A DNA stretch of 9,781 bases from CANHVK01 sp044232905 (GCA_044232905.1 JBIIKZ010000077.1:1-9781); one strand, 5' to 3'; positions 1 through 7,841 are shown, counted from the first letter of the stretch. A program made the numbers and translations. The notes: generated by a model not told the origin, from the sequence alone.

Positions 1-678
1 CCAATTTTATGGCATATCATGAAGATATATGCTACTCATGGTTTTACTGATTTTGTTATCTGTTGTGGATACAAAGGGCATGTAATTAAAGAATATTTTG
101 CAAATTATTTGTTACAAGGGAGTGATTTTACAATCAACACAAAAACAAATGAAATAAAAATACATACTACCCCAGATGAAGATTGGAATGTGACATTAGT
201 AAACACAGGTGAGATGACTATGACAGGAGGTCGGGTTAAAAGAGTTAAAGAATACCTCAACAATGAGTCTTTCTTTTTGACTTATGGAGATGGAGTAGGT
301 GATATTAATATTCCTGAATTACTTGCTTTTCATCAACGCAGTGGAAGAAAAGCGACTCTCACAGCTACAAAGCCATTTGGTCGGTTTGGAGTAATTGATA
401 TAGAAGAAAACGGTATGATTTCATCTTTTAAAGAAAAAAACAAAGAAGATGTATCGTGGATTAATGGTGGCTTTTTTGTGTTAGAACCAACTGTATTGGA
501 TTACATCGATGGTGATGAAACTGTCTTTGAAAAAGATCCTTTGGAAAAATTGACTAGCGAAGGACAGTTAGGTGCTTATGCACACGATGGGTTTTGGAGA
601 GCAATGGATTCTTTGAACGATAAAAATGTATTAGAGGAGTATTGGAATACAGGTAATGCCCCTTGGAAAATCTGGTAG
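1..678 (+). CDS. rfbF: Glucose-1-phosphate cytidylyltransferase, N-terminus cut off by the window edge
   Basis: The enzyme makes CDP-glucose from alpha-D-glucose 1-phosphate and CTP, the entry step to CDP-linked deoxysugars of surface polysaccharides; it is cytosolic. The frame is open from base 1 and begins PILWHIMKIY, so the Met codon at 19 is internal. By recalled alignment to Salmonella RfbF (257 aa), about 31 residues are missing, including the GGxGTR nucleotide loop. The 225 visible residues include ICCGYKG, WNVTLVDTG-like WNVTLVNTG, MTGGRVKRV, the metal-binding TYGDGVGD, TLTATKPFGRFG, INGGFFVLEP and the terminal APWKIW. All are hallmarks of this family rather than of RmlA or GalU. The reconstructed length is close to 256 aa, so the gene looks intact apart from the edge. 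The stop lies 3 bp before the next gene, which implies co-transcription. Confidence 0.95.
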   Translation, partial: PILWHIMKIYATHGFTDFVICCGYKGHVIKEYFANYLLQGSDFTINTKTNEIKIHTTPDEDWNVTLVNTGEMTMTGGRVKRVKEYLNNESFFLTYGDGVGDINIPELLAFHQRSGRKATLTATKPFGRFGVIDIEENGMISSFKEKNKEDVSWINGGFFVLEPTVLDYIDGDETVFEKDPLEKLTSEGQLGAYAHDGFWRAMDSLNDKNVLEEYWNTGNAPWKIW

Positions 679-681
679 TAC

Positions 682-1530
682 ATGCGTATTCTTATCACAG
701 GAGCAACGGGATTTATTGGAAAAAACTTACTTAAACGATTAACAGATCAGCATCATACACTTGCTATCCATTCTCGAAAACAACTCCATGAAGTAGATTC
801 AGATGTGCAAGTTTTTACTGGTGAATTGAACCAATTTCAAAAAGAAATCATTGCATTTTTACCTGAATATGTTTTTCACTTAGCGGGAAGTTCAATTTAT
901 CCTAAAAATAATGAAGATGAAGAGCTATTATGGAGTTCTAATGTACATTACGGTAATACCTTGTTATCTATTGTAAAAGATATCCCAGAACTTATTTTTG
1001 TAAATTTTACTACTTCTCTTGCTTATGAAGACACAAACATTTCTCCTTCTAGTTTTTATGCTTTAACGAAAGCTAATTTTATTCAATCTTTAAATTATTA
1101 TGCTCGTTTTCAATCCCTACGTGTATTTAATTTGATTTTATATACCATTTACGGAAAAGGAGATAAAACTAAAAGAGCCATTAATTACATTTTAGATTCC
1201 TTAGATGCAAGCGAACCCATTTCGATGAGTCCTGGTGAACAGTTGATGGATTTTATACATGTGGATGATGTAGTTGGGTTGTGTATAAAATTGTTGGAAC
1301 ACAGTCCCAATAAAAAAATGGAGGAAATACATGTTGGTACAGGCAGGGGCACAACATTAAAACAAGCGGCACAATTAATCGCCTCGTTGAGTCATCAAAA
1401 AGCGAATATTGATTTTGGTTCAATTCCATACCGAAGAGAGGAAAAAATGGTTAATGTCGCACCTATTTCACAAAATCGTTTTTGGAAATCAAGTGTTGAA
1501 ATAGAAACAGGTTTTTTATCTTTGATCTAA
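682..1530 (+). CDS. NAD(P)-dependent SDR epimerase/reductase, RfbJ (CDP-abequose synthase)-like
   Basis: This is a 282-aa extended short-chain dehydrogenase/reductase. Visible are the Rossmann motif GATGFIG (residues 7-13), FHLAG (65-69), a Thr/Ser catalytic position near 110-112, the YALTK catalytic pair (Y126, K130), and GEQLMDFIHVDDVV (185-198). The C-terminal half has VGTGRGTTLK, DFGSIPYRREEKM and VAPISQNRFW. These match, from memory, the layout of CDP-abequose synthase RfbJ (about 299 aa) better than GalE or RmlD. Placement between the CDP-glucose synthase and dehydratase genes suggests it reduces or epimerises the CDP-4-keto-6-deoxyhexose. The exact product (abequose- or paratose-type dideoxy sugar, or a 6-deoxyhexose such as fucose or quinovose) cannot be read from sequence. 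The ATG is 3 bp after the rfbF stop, and the Rossmann strand starts at residue 2, which fixes the start. Confidence 0.85.
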   Translation: MRILITGATGFIGKNLLKRLTDQHHTLAIHSRKQLHEVDSDVQVFTGELNQFQKEIIAFLPEYVFHLAGSSIYPKNNEDEELLWSSNVHYGNTLLSIVKDIPELIFVNFTTSLAYEDTNISPSSFYALTKANFIQSLNYYARFQSLRVFNLILYTIYGKGDKTKRAINYILDSLDASEPISMSPGEQLMDFIHVDDVVGLCIKLLEHSPNKKMEEIHVGTGRGTTLKQAAQLIASLSHQKANIDFGSIPYRREEKMVNVAPISQNRFWKSSVEIETGFLSLI

Positions 1531-1539
1531 ATACAAATT

Positions 1540-2601
1540 ATGGAAGAAAAATTAGCATTCTACAGAGGTAAAAAAGTCTTGGTTACGGGGCATTCCGGTT
1601 TCAAAGGTGCTTGGTTGGCCCAATGGTTATTACAACTTGGAGCAGAAGTTATTGGTTATTCTTTAGAGACAACGGACAATACAAAGTTGTATGAACAGTT
1701 GGATTTAAAAAGTAAGATAATTCATTACCATGGAGATATAAATGATTTGTCACATCTTAAACAAGTAGTTCAACAACACGAACCACAGATTGTTTTTCAT
1801 TTAGCAGCCCAAGCAATTGTTAAAACTTCTTATGAGGATCCATTGTATACACTTCAAACAAATATCATTGGTACTGCCAATGTGTTAGAAGCGATTAGGT
1901 CTGTCGATTCTGTAGATGTAGCTGTATTGGTAACCAGTGACAAATGTTATAAAAACGAAGAGAAAAAGTTTGGTTTTAAAGAATCAGATGCTATGGGAGG
2001 CGATGACCCTTACAGTGCGAGTAAAGCTTGTGCAGAATTGGTTATTCATTCTTATCGTCATTCATTTTTTAAGGATAGCAAAACAAAAATTGTATCTGTT
2101 CGTGCTGGAAATATACTTGGAGGAGGAGATTGGTCGAAAGATCGTATTGTGGTAGATGCAGTTCGCTCTATACAAGCCAATCAACCGATTTTATTGAGAG
2201 ATCCTTCAGCAGTAAGACCGTGGCAACATGTACTTGATGCTAGTTATGGGTATTTGCAGGTTGCTGTTCATGCATTGGACACAACCGTTCCTTTTGTACC
2301 CGCATGGAATTTTGGTCCTTCTGAAGAGGAAGTGTTAACCGTGGAGGGATTGGTTCAATTAATTATTGCTACCTACGGGAAAGGAAATTATGAAAATTTA
2401 GGTGCTCGTACTTATCATGAAGCCAATTATCTAAAATTAAATGTTGCTTTAGCGAAAGAAGAATTGAATTGGGAATTACTTTATGATAATACATTTATTG
2501 TTGAAAAAACAATAGCATGGTATAAGTCATTTGATTCTGGAATTTCAGCAACAGAAATTACCAATCAACAAATTCACGAATATATGCAAGCGCTTTCTTA
2601 A
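1540..2601 (+). CDS. rfbG: CDP-glucose 4,6-dehydratase
   Basis: The enzyme converts CDP-D-glucose to CDP-4-dehydro-6-deoxy-D-glucose using tightly bound NAD+. The 353-aa length fits the family (about 355-360). Residues 17-23 are GHSGFKG, the variant Rossmann loop typical of this dehydratase, followed by GAWLAQWLLQLGAEVIGYSLE. Other marks are FHLAAQAIVKTSY (86-98), SDKCY (133-137), where Lys follows the catalytic Asp instead of the Glu of RmlB-type enzymes, the catalytic pair in DPYSASK (Y158, K162), RAGNILGGGDW (188-198) and RPWQHVLD (226-233). The start ATG lies 9 bp after the preceding stop with an AT-rich, non-Shine-Dalgarno leader, as is usual in Bacteroidota. It works directly after RfbF in the pathway, although an SDR gene separates the two here. 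Confidence 0.96.
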   Translation: MEEKLAFYRGKKVLVTGHSGFKGAWLAQWLLQLGAEVIGYSLETTDNTKLYEQLDLKSKIIHYHGDINDLSHLKQVVQQHEPQIVFHLAAQAIVKTSYEDPLYTLQTNIIGTANVLEAIRSVDSVDVAVLVTSDKCYKNEEKKFGFKESDAMGGDDPYSASKACAELVIHSYRHSFFKDSKTKIVSVRAGNILGGGDWSKDRIVVDAVRSIQANQPILLRDPSAVRPWQHVLDASYGYLQVAVHALDTTVPFVPAWNFGPSEEEVLTVEGLVQLIIATYGKGNYENLGARTYHEANYLKLNVALAKEELNWELLYDNTFIVEKTIAWYKSFDSGISATEITNQQIHEYMQALS

Positions 2602-2602
2602 A

Positions 2603-3433
2603 ATGCCATTACTTACTGTTATTACTCCTGTATTTAATAATTTAATATACATTTCGTTAGCCATTGACAATTATTTATCTCAAAGTTGTCAATTTAGTGA
2701 GTTATTGATTATGGATGGAGGAAGTACAGATGGTACCAAAGACGTAATTGCTCAATATGCAAAAGATCATCCAAGCATTCGATGGGTTTCTGAAAAAGAC
2801 AAGGGACAATCTGACGCCATGAATAAAGGAATTACACTTGCTAAAGGAAAATATATTAGTTTTTTAAATGTAGATGATTATTATTCGGAAGGCACTTTGA
2901 ATGATGTTTGTCAAATACTCAAACATAATCCTAGTATACAATTTTTGTTAGGGGATTGTAATGTATGGGATCAAACGGGGAACCTTATTTATGTAAATCA
3001 TCCCTCTAAAGTAAAGAAATACCAAGTTTATAGTGGACATCATTTTTCAGTGAATCCATCTGCTTATTTCTATCAAAAAAGTTTGCATGATAAAGTTGGA
3101 TTATATCCGTTAGAAAATCATTACACAATGGATTTGGAGATGATTTTGCGTTTTCGTGGAGTAATTACTTTTGATTATTTCCCTAAAGTATGGGGTAACT
3201 TTAGGATGTTACCGAATGCGAAGACTTTTGAAGATCAAGCGTCTAATTTATCTGAATTAAGAAAAAAGGAATTGATCACAACGTATTTAAAAAAACAATC
3301 TTTTGTCTTACAAATTGAAGTGAGCATGTATCGCTTTTATCATTTTTATCAACCTTTGATAAAAAAAACAATTAACAAGGTAGTTGATAAAATTAAATAC
3401 GAGATAAAGCGTTTTAGAAATACTAAGAATTGA
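2603..3433 (+). CDS. Family 2 glycosyltransferase (GT-A fold)
   Basis: Likely transfers a sugar from a nucleotide donor to the growing lipid-linked repeat unit at the cytoplasmic face of the inner membrane; donor and acceptor are unknown. The chosen start, one base after the rfbG stop, gives 276 aa and begins MPLLTVITPVFN, the canonical first strand. The open frame extends upstream to 2531 but only by overlapping rfbG, so that start is rejected. Seen in order: DGGSTDGT (38-45), EKDKGQSDAMNKG (64-76), GKYISFLNVDDYY (82-94), in which NVDD takes the place of the usual NADD metal motif, and SVNPSAYFYQ (149-158). The C-terminal 60 residues are basic and could sit against the membrane. The DxGQSDAMNKG signature is common in WcaA/WbbD-like transferases of polysaccharide clusters. 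The stop overlaps the next start by 4 bp. Confidence 0.9.
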   Translation: MPLLTVITPVFNNLIYISLAIDNYLSQSCQFSELLIMDGGSTDGTKDVIAQYAKDHPSIRWVSEKDKGQSDAMNKGITLAKGKYISFLNVDDYYSEGTLNDVCQILKHNPSIQFLLGDCNVWDQTGNLIYVNHPSKVKKYQVYSGHHFSVNPSAYFYQKSLHDKVGLYPLENHYTMDLEMILRFRGVITFDYFPKVWGNFRMLPNAKTFEDQASNLSELRKKELITTYLKKQSFVLQIEVSMYRFYHFYQPLIKKTINKVVDKIKYEIKRFRNTKN

Positions 3434-4467
3434 TAAAGAATACAATTAGAATTTATACTATTTTGGATATATCAAATAAAGAAGGGGTAACAATTGTAAT
3501 TTGTTTTTATAATGCAGCAGAACGCATTGTACCAACTTTGCAACATATAATAGATCAAAACGGTAGAACCAATTCAAATACAGAATTGGTTCTTGTAAAT
3601 AATGCTTCTACTGATGATACAGATAGAATTATCGAAGAAACAATGCGAGGGTTTTATCTATTTTCTTGGAAGATTGTTCAAGAAAAAACACCTGGTTTGG
3701 CAAATGCACGCTTGTGTGGTTTAAAAAACGCTTCCTTTGAAATAATATTATATTGTGATGATGATAATTGGTTGGATGTTGATTATGTCAGTAAGGCAGA
3801 GTTGATACTTCGAAATAATTCCAACATTGGTATACTTGGAGGATTAGGAAGACCTGTAAGTTCCATACTAATTCCGGATTGGTTTGAAAATGTTCAGAAT
3901 TATTATGCTGTGGGACCGCAAATGCCCACTTCAGGTAGAGTGATTGGGACAAGAAATGTTGTGTATGGAGCAGGTATGCTCATAAGAAAAAGCGTATTTG
4001 AAAAATTAATTTCGGAAGGCTTTGTTTTTCAGTCATTAGGTAGAACTAAATCAAACTTAAGTGCTGGTGAAGACAGTGAACTTTGTTTGGCTGTACAAAT
4101 CATGGGGTATTATATTCAATACGAAGAAAATTTAACATTTAGTCATTTTATTGAGCCTAGAAGGTTAACAGAAACTTATTTTCAAAAAATGAAAAATGGG
4201 ATTTCAACTTCTGGATTTTACAGCAAATTTTATCTCGATTTTTTCAAAGGAAGAAATCTTGTTCTAGTCCCTACTTATTTTTGGTTTAGGGAAATACTAC
4301 ATAATTTAAAGGGTATTCTGATAAAAATTCTCAAATTCGATTTTAAAATAAGAAGAAATTTAATTCATATTCAGTTTATATTAAAGGAGAGGTCTAATTA
4401 CGATCTAAATGTTAGAAAAATTCTAGATTTGTGTGGTCGATTATATAAAGACAAAATAATTAGTTAG
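3430..4467 (+). CDS. Family 2 glycosyltransferase starting at a TTG codon
   Basis: This is a 345-aa GT-A type transferase, presumably adding one sugar of the repeat unit. Motifs: VTIVICFYNAAERI (20-33), LVLVNNASTDDT (53-64), EKTPGLANARLCGL (85-98), YCDDDNWL (108-115; the DDD is the metal-binding equivalent of DxD), the substrate-loop GAGMLIRK (180-187), SAGEDSELCL (211-220; a likely catalytic Asp/Glu region) and SHFIEPRRLT (238-247). No in-frame ATG occurs before the fold begins. The most economical start is the TTG at 3430, which overlaps the upstream TGA as TTGA and suggests translational coupling. Another TTG at 3463 would also leave the fold intact. The last 80 residues are basic and hydrophobic and may associate with the membrane. 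The sugar specificity is not readable. Confidence 0.87.
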   Translation: MIKNTIRIYTILDISNKEGVTIVICFYNAAERIVPTLQHIIDQNGRTNSNTELVLVNNASTDDTDRIIEETMRGFYLFSWKIVQEKTPGLANARLCGLKNASFEIILYCDDDNWLDVDYVSKAELILRNNSNIGILGGLGRPVSSILIPDWFENVQNYYAVGPQMPTSGRVIGTRNVVYGAGMLIRKSVFEKLISEGFVFQSLGRTKSNLSAGEDSELCLAVQIMGYYIQYEENLTFSHFIEPRRLTETYFQKMKNGISTSGFYSKFYLDFFKGRNLVLVPTYFWFREILHNLKGILIKILKFDFKIRRNLIHIQFILKERSNYDLNVRKILDLCGRLYKDKIIS

Positions 4468-5424
4468 ATGCAAGAAAAAGTTATTTCACCTTTTTTCTCA
4501 GTTGTTATTTCAACAAAAAATAGATCTGAATTGGTTTTAAAAGCTATTAAAAGTGTTTTCAATCAATCATTTTCTAATTTTGAATTGATTGTAGTTGATA
4601 ATGCTTCTACAGATACCACTCAATCTGAACTAAGTTCAATAAATGATCCGCGATTTACTTATCTAAGAAATGATGTAGATAGAGAACGTTGTTATGCAAG
4701 GAATAGAGGAATTCTAACTGCTAAAGCGGAGTATATTTGTTTTTTGGATAGTGATGATGAGTATTTATCAAATCATCTTGAAGTTATTTATAAATTCATC
4801 CAAAATAGCTCGTTAAAGCAAGCATTGTTTTTCACAAACGCCTATGAAACCTATAACTTTGAAAATTTACAAGAGCGAATATGTCCAGAATTAGCTAGTT
4901 ATAATCTTTTTGAATATCTATTAACGTATACTTTTAATCCTGCAAGAGTTGCAATTCATCGTTCCATTTTAAATGAATTTCAATTTGATGAAGCGATTCC
5001 TGGTTTAGAAGATTTGGATTTATGGTTACGCATCGCTACTAAATTTCCTATTTTACAAATTAACGAGAGAACAATAATTTATCAGATTCATAATGAGTCT
5101 TATTCTATTTCTGCCCCAAAACGATTTGAGAGAGAGTTATCGCTTTTTAATTATGTTTTTTCAAAATCAATTTTAAAGAAACATCTACCCATTTATTCTA
5201 AGAGAAGACTATTGAGTATGTGTCATTATAAAATTTCGATGGCTATGAGTACTTCTTTTACACCTTTTAAAATTCATTCTCACATAGCGAAAGCATTTAT
5301 TTATTTCCCAAAAGGATATAATCAAAATGCTAATAAAACGATGCTAGTAATTTTTCTTGATCAAATTCCATTTTTTGGGTTTGTATTCAAGAAAAGCAGG
5401 CAATTACTTAAAGGGAGGAATTAA
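4468..5424 (+). CDS. Family 2 glycosyltransferase (GT-A fold)
   Basis: A 318-aa transferase whose ATG follows the previous stop codon without a gap. The N-terminal core is clear: PFFSVVISTKNRSELVLKAIKSV (8-30), FELIVVDNASTDTT (38-51), RERCYARNRGI (72-82), a donor-binding loop, and FLDSDDEYL (92-100), with the DxD-like metal motif. GLEDLDLWLRIA (179-190) supplies the typical ED catalytic-base region. The remaining about 130 residues have no motif I recognise but are rich in Lys, Phe and Ile, consistent with membrane-surface association. It is the third consecutive GT2 gene and the last + strand gene of the operon, so it probably adds another residue of the same glycan. Its 3' end overlaps the opposite-strand membrane protein gene by 21 bp. 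No terminator hairpin is seen at its end. Confidence 0.9.
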   Translation: MQEKVISPFFSVVISTKNRSELVLKAIKSVFNQSFSNFELIVVDNASTDTTQSELSSINDPRFTYLRNDVDRERCYARNRGILTAKAEYICFLDSDDEYLSNHLEVIYKFIQNSSLKQALFFTNAYETYNFENLQERICPELASYNLFEYLLTYTFNPARVAIHRSILNEFQFDEAIPGLEDLDLWLRIATKFPILQINERTIIYQIHNESYSISAPKRFERELSLFNYVFSKSILKKHLPIYSKRRLLSMCHYKISMAMSTSFTPFKIHSHIAKAFIYFPKGYNQNANKTMLVIFLDQIPFFGFVFKKSRQLLKGRN

Positions 5425-7158
5425 TTTTTTTGTCTGATTTTGAATATTGATTGCTTTAAAAGCATTTCTTTCAACACTAAAACAATCGTTATAAATCGGG
5501 TATTCCCAGGTATCTCCGTGAACATCCCAATTGGTATTCATTTTCTTTATTAATTTGTATCTTAAGAATTTATATTCTTTTAAATAGGGTGGCATTGCTA
5601 TAAAATATTTCTCAAAACGAGTACTTAGTTTTGCTTGGTTTTGATTTTTAATTAATGGCCTGTTTGGGTTTACTAATACTAGTATGAAAGAATAAAAAAC
5701 TGAAATAACGATTATGCTAGCTACTATTTTAGTTGATTTTAAGTTTTCTAAAAAGATGGAAATAGGAATTGAAAACAGTATAAACAAAGGAACTTGAAGT
5801 CGCATGTGCCAAGGTTGCCATTTGAGAATAACTGAGAAAAGACCAAAGGTAAAAAGACAGAAGAATGTATTTAATAAAAGAATTCTATTTCGGTTTTTCC
5901 AATAGAATACTATAAACAAACAAACTCCTAGAATGAGTACTACCTGAAATATATTTGAAACCTCGTCTTCGTTGTGATTCCATTCATTTAATTTAAAGTG
6001 AATTCCTTTATAACTATAATTTTCATCATTAATAGGTATTTGGGTGATGAGGTGTACTTTTTCTACGACTTGATTTGTAATACTTGAAGTTAATGGGGTG
6101 CTAAAGTGATTTCCAATGTTTTTGAGTATTCCTACTCCTGTACTTTTTAAGGAGATGTTTTTGTTGAAATACTGATCGTCTGAAGCTCCAAAAATATCTC
6201 CAGAGAGTTTGAAGTTACGATGGTAATGATTGAACCCGATTATTATAGTGACTATAGCAATAATTATCATTTGAAAACTGATGCTAATAATAGATTTCTC
6301 TTTTTTGAATATCAAATAAATTAAATAAGCTCCACAGAATAAGATGATTGGAATGAGGTAAACAAAAGCTGTTCCTTTGGTTATAATAGCTAAACCTATT
6401 GCGAGACCAATTAATAAAGCATTTTTTATGGATGATTCTCTAACATATTGAATGAAAAACAAGATGCTGCTCAATAAGAAAAAAGCAACAACGATGTCGT
6501 TTTGTGTAGATGTTGCTTGCATAAAAACACTAGGTGTTGTAAATGCTATTATTGAAGCTAATCTTCTTGTTTTTTTAGTTGTGTTAAATTCCAACATGAT
6601 TTGATTGAGTACCCCCAATGTTGCTAATAAAAAGAAGAGTTGTATCGCATTTGAAAAGTAATCTGCCTTGTTTAGAATACACACTTGTGCTATGATCCAC
6701 TCTGCCAATGGAGGTTGGTAAATTTGTCTGTAAACATGGGTAGGGTAAGGTTCGATGGATTCATTCATTACCCAATGCGCTATTCTAGCCATGTGGTAAG
6801 TCATAGAGTCCCAATTGTTGGGTGGGTATATGATTCCTTGAATTAATAATAAAATCGTAAATCCTCCAAAAAATAAACTTACTTTCTTGTTTTCTTTGTA
6901 CCAGTTTAGGTATGGAGTTATTTTTAAATATTTTTTTTTTAGATTAAAATAGGTTATTGATACTGCTAAAATTGACCAAAAAATAATACTTGATTTGAAG
7001 TTGTATGCTTTTAAAAATGAACTTGTTTCTGTTATTACAATTGTTGAAATAGCTAATAAGAATGTGCTGTAAATGAATGCTGAAGAGATAGATTTTTTCT
7101 TCTGGAATGTGAAGTTTATTACTCCAATTAAGAAGATGAAAAAAAGTAGAATTGCCAT
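5404..7158 (-). CDS. Multi-pass membrane glycosyltransferase, GT-C (GT39/ArnT-PMT-like)
   Basis: A 584-aa integral membrane protein with about ten or more hydrophobic segments (for example 2-18, 28-47, 56-71, 94-111, 168-186, 222-238, 246-285, 292-309, 403-420, 427-446, 456-470 and 478-496), followed by a soluble tail of about 85 residues. After the fourth segment comes YPPNNWDSMTYHMARIAHW (111-129); D117 occupies the place of the catalytic Asp in the first external loop of GT-C enzymes. YQPPLAEW (147-154) and WQPWHMRLQVPLF (447-459) recall the conserved PPL and arginine motifs of PMT/ArnT relatives. Such enzymes use polyprenyl-phosphate sugars on the periplasmic side, so it may decorate the glycan, a lipid or a protein. 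The tail motif HGDTWEYP (547-554) recurs in family members as I remember them. It is transcribed against the operon. No convincing promoter was found upstream of 7158. Confidence 0.8.
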   Translation of the reverse strand: MAILLFFIFLIGVINFTFQKKKSISSAFIYSTFLLAISTIVITETSSFLKAYNFKSSIIFWSILAVSITYFNLKKKYLKITPYLNWYKENKKVSLFFGGFTILLLIQGIIYPPNNWDSMTYHMARIAHWVMNESIEPYPTHVYRQIYQPPLAEWIIAQVCILNKADYFSNAIQLFFLLATLGVLNQIMLEFNTTKKTRRLASIIAFTTPSVFMQATSTQNDIVVAFFLLSSILFFIQYVRESSIKNALLIGLAIGLAIITKGTAFVYLIPIILFCGAYLIYLIFKKEKSIISISFQMIIIAIVTIIIGFNHYHRNFKLSGDIFGASDDQYFNKNISLKSTGVGILKNIGNHFSTPLTSSITNQVVEKVHLITQIPINDENYSYKGIHFKLNEWNHNEDEVSNIFQVVLILGVCLFIVFYWKNRNRILLLNTFFCLFTFGLFSVILKWQPWHMRLQVPLFILFSIPISIFLENLKSTKIVASIIVISVFYSFILVLVNPNRPLIKNQNQAKLSTRFEKYFIAMPPYLKEYKFLRYKLIKKMNTNWDVHGDTWEYPIYNDCFSVERNAFKAINIQNQTKKLIPPFK

Positions 7159-7261
7159 TATTTTTAATTAATTTTTGTAAAGGTAAGGCTTTTTCAAATA
7201 TTGAGGAGGTTCGTTTTTTGATGGTTGTAAATTTAGGGATGTGGGATTTTATAAAAAAATC

Positions 7262-7277
7262 GGGATTACTACCTTTT
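7262..7277 (+). repeat. 16-bp direct repeat, left copy
   Basis: GGGATTACTACCTTTT occurs here and again, base for base, at 8086-8101. The two copies bracket the three large repeat cores. In the cores' own headers the matching place reads GGGATTTTACTTTTTGG or a close variant, so this is an alternative header type rather than a chance match. What follows here (GCATTGCCCC) is shared with the palindromic headers further right. Confidence 0.75.
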
Positions 7278-7287
7278 GCATTGCCCC

Positions 7288-7310
7288 GCTTCTACAAGCT
7301 CAGCGTGACA
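7288..7310 (+). repeat. Fragment of a second intergenic repeat family
   Basis: The stretch carries CTTCTACAAGCTCAGCGTGACA-like text. I recall close versions (CTTCGACAAGCTCAGCGTGACA) as very frequent intergenic sequence in Bacteroidota genomes. It replaces the right half of the palindromic header expected before the first core, so the first unit looks like a mosaic. Family membership rests on memory; position and replacement are seen directly. Confidence 0.45.
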
Positions 7311-7332
7311 GCCAAATACTGAAAGTTATCTG

Positions 7333-7497
7333 GGCTAGTCCTTGGAAATTCGACTACTCTCTAACGAACGACGCTAAAATTTCAAAACTCGCTTCGCTCA
7401 GACAGTTGAAATTTTTACGCTTACTTATCGTTGTAGGTCCCAGTCTGAAATTTCCTTAGGGACGGATTGAGGTTTATGGAGACGCTAACGCTTTTGA
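7333..7497 (+). repeat. Repeat core A (about 165 bp, hairpin-forming)
   Basis: First of three near-identical cores. It runs from GGCTAGTCCTTGGAAATT to CCTTAGGGACGG at 7465 and then into a looser tail ending CGCTTTTGA at 7497. Over the first about 130 bases it differs from core C at only three or so positions. The ends are imperfect inverted repeats (GTCCTTGGAAATT against the reverse complement of AAATTTCCTTAGGGAC). In the middle, GCTAAAATTTCAA (7373-7385) pairs with TTGAAATTTTTACGC (7406-7420) around a 20-nt loop holding CTCGCTTCGCTCAG. It lacks the palindromic header of B and C. Function unknown; a MITE-like or REP-like element is possible. Confidence 0.85.
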
Positions 7498-7566
7498 TAT
7501 TGAGTGAAAAGTGAATAGGTGCTAATTTTATAAAATGGTTTTAATTTAATGGTTAGAATTTGGTTT

Positions 7567-7766
7567 TTACTTTTTGGCATCGCCCCAAAAAGTAACAAAA
7601 AGGCTAGTCCTTGGAAATTCGACTACCCACTAACGAACGCCGCTAAAATTTCAAAACTCGCTGCGCTCAAACAGTTGAAATTTTTACGCCTACTTATCGT
7701 TGTGGGTCCCAGTCTGAAATTTCCTTAGGGACGGGTTAAGGTTTAAGGCGGCGCTATCGCTTTTGA
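7567..7766 (+). repeat. Repeat unit B: palindromic header plus core
   Basis: The unit begins with a perfect 11-bp stem, TTACTTTTTGG (7567-7577) and CCAAAAAGTAA (7585-7595), around the 7-nt loop CATCGCC. A linker ACAAAAA comes before GGCTAG at 7602, and the core follows to 7766. The core differs from the others at scattered single bases, mostly in the loop (CGCTGCGCTCAAAC) and next to the inner stem (ACGCCGC, ACGCC). The outer arms ACCCACTAACGA and TCGTTGTGGGT are complementary with one bulge, so the whole core can fold on itself. Distance from core A start to core B start is 269 bp. Confidence 0.87.
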
Positions 7767-7841
7767 GGGATAGTAAAAAGAGATTGTGCAATAATTAATA
7801 GTTATTTAGATTTTTTTGTTTTTTAGTTTGGAATTGGGATT

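Noticed and set aside
1937..2155. 72-codon + strand frame
   Set aside because: It lies fully inside rfbG in another frame, and rfbG is unmistakable.
2531..2602. Upstream extension of the first GT2 gene
   Set aside because: The extra 24 residues overlap rfbG and precede the canonical first strand PLLTVITPVF; the ATG at 2603 is the natural start.
7178..7185. -7 promoter box for the membrane glycosyltransferase gene
   Set aside because: TACCTTTA on the - strand misses the final G of TAnnTTTG, and no TTTG stands at a suitable distance upstream.
7241..7459. 72-codon open frame on the + strand inside the repeat cluster
   Set aside because: It runs through the core A hairpin. The matching stretches in cores B and C carry the same translation only because the DNA is repeated. 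No family-like motif or sensible start is present.
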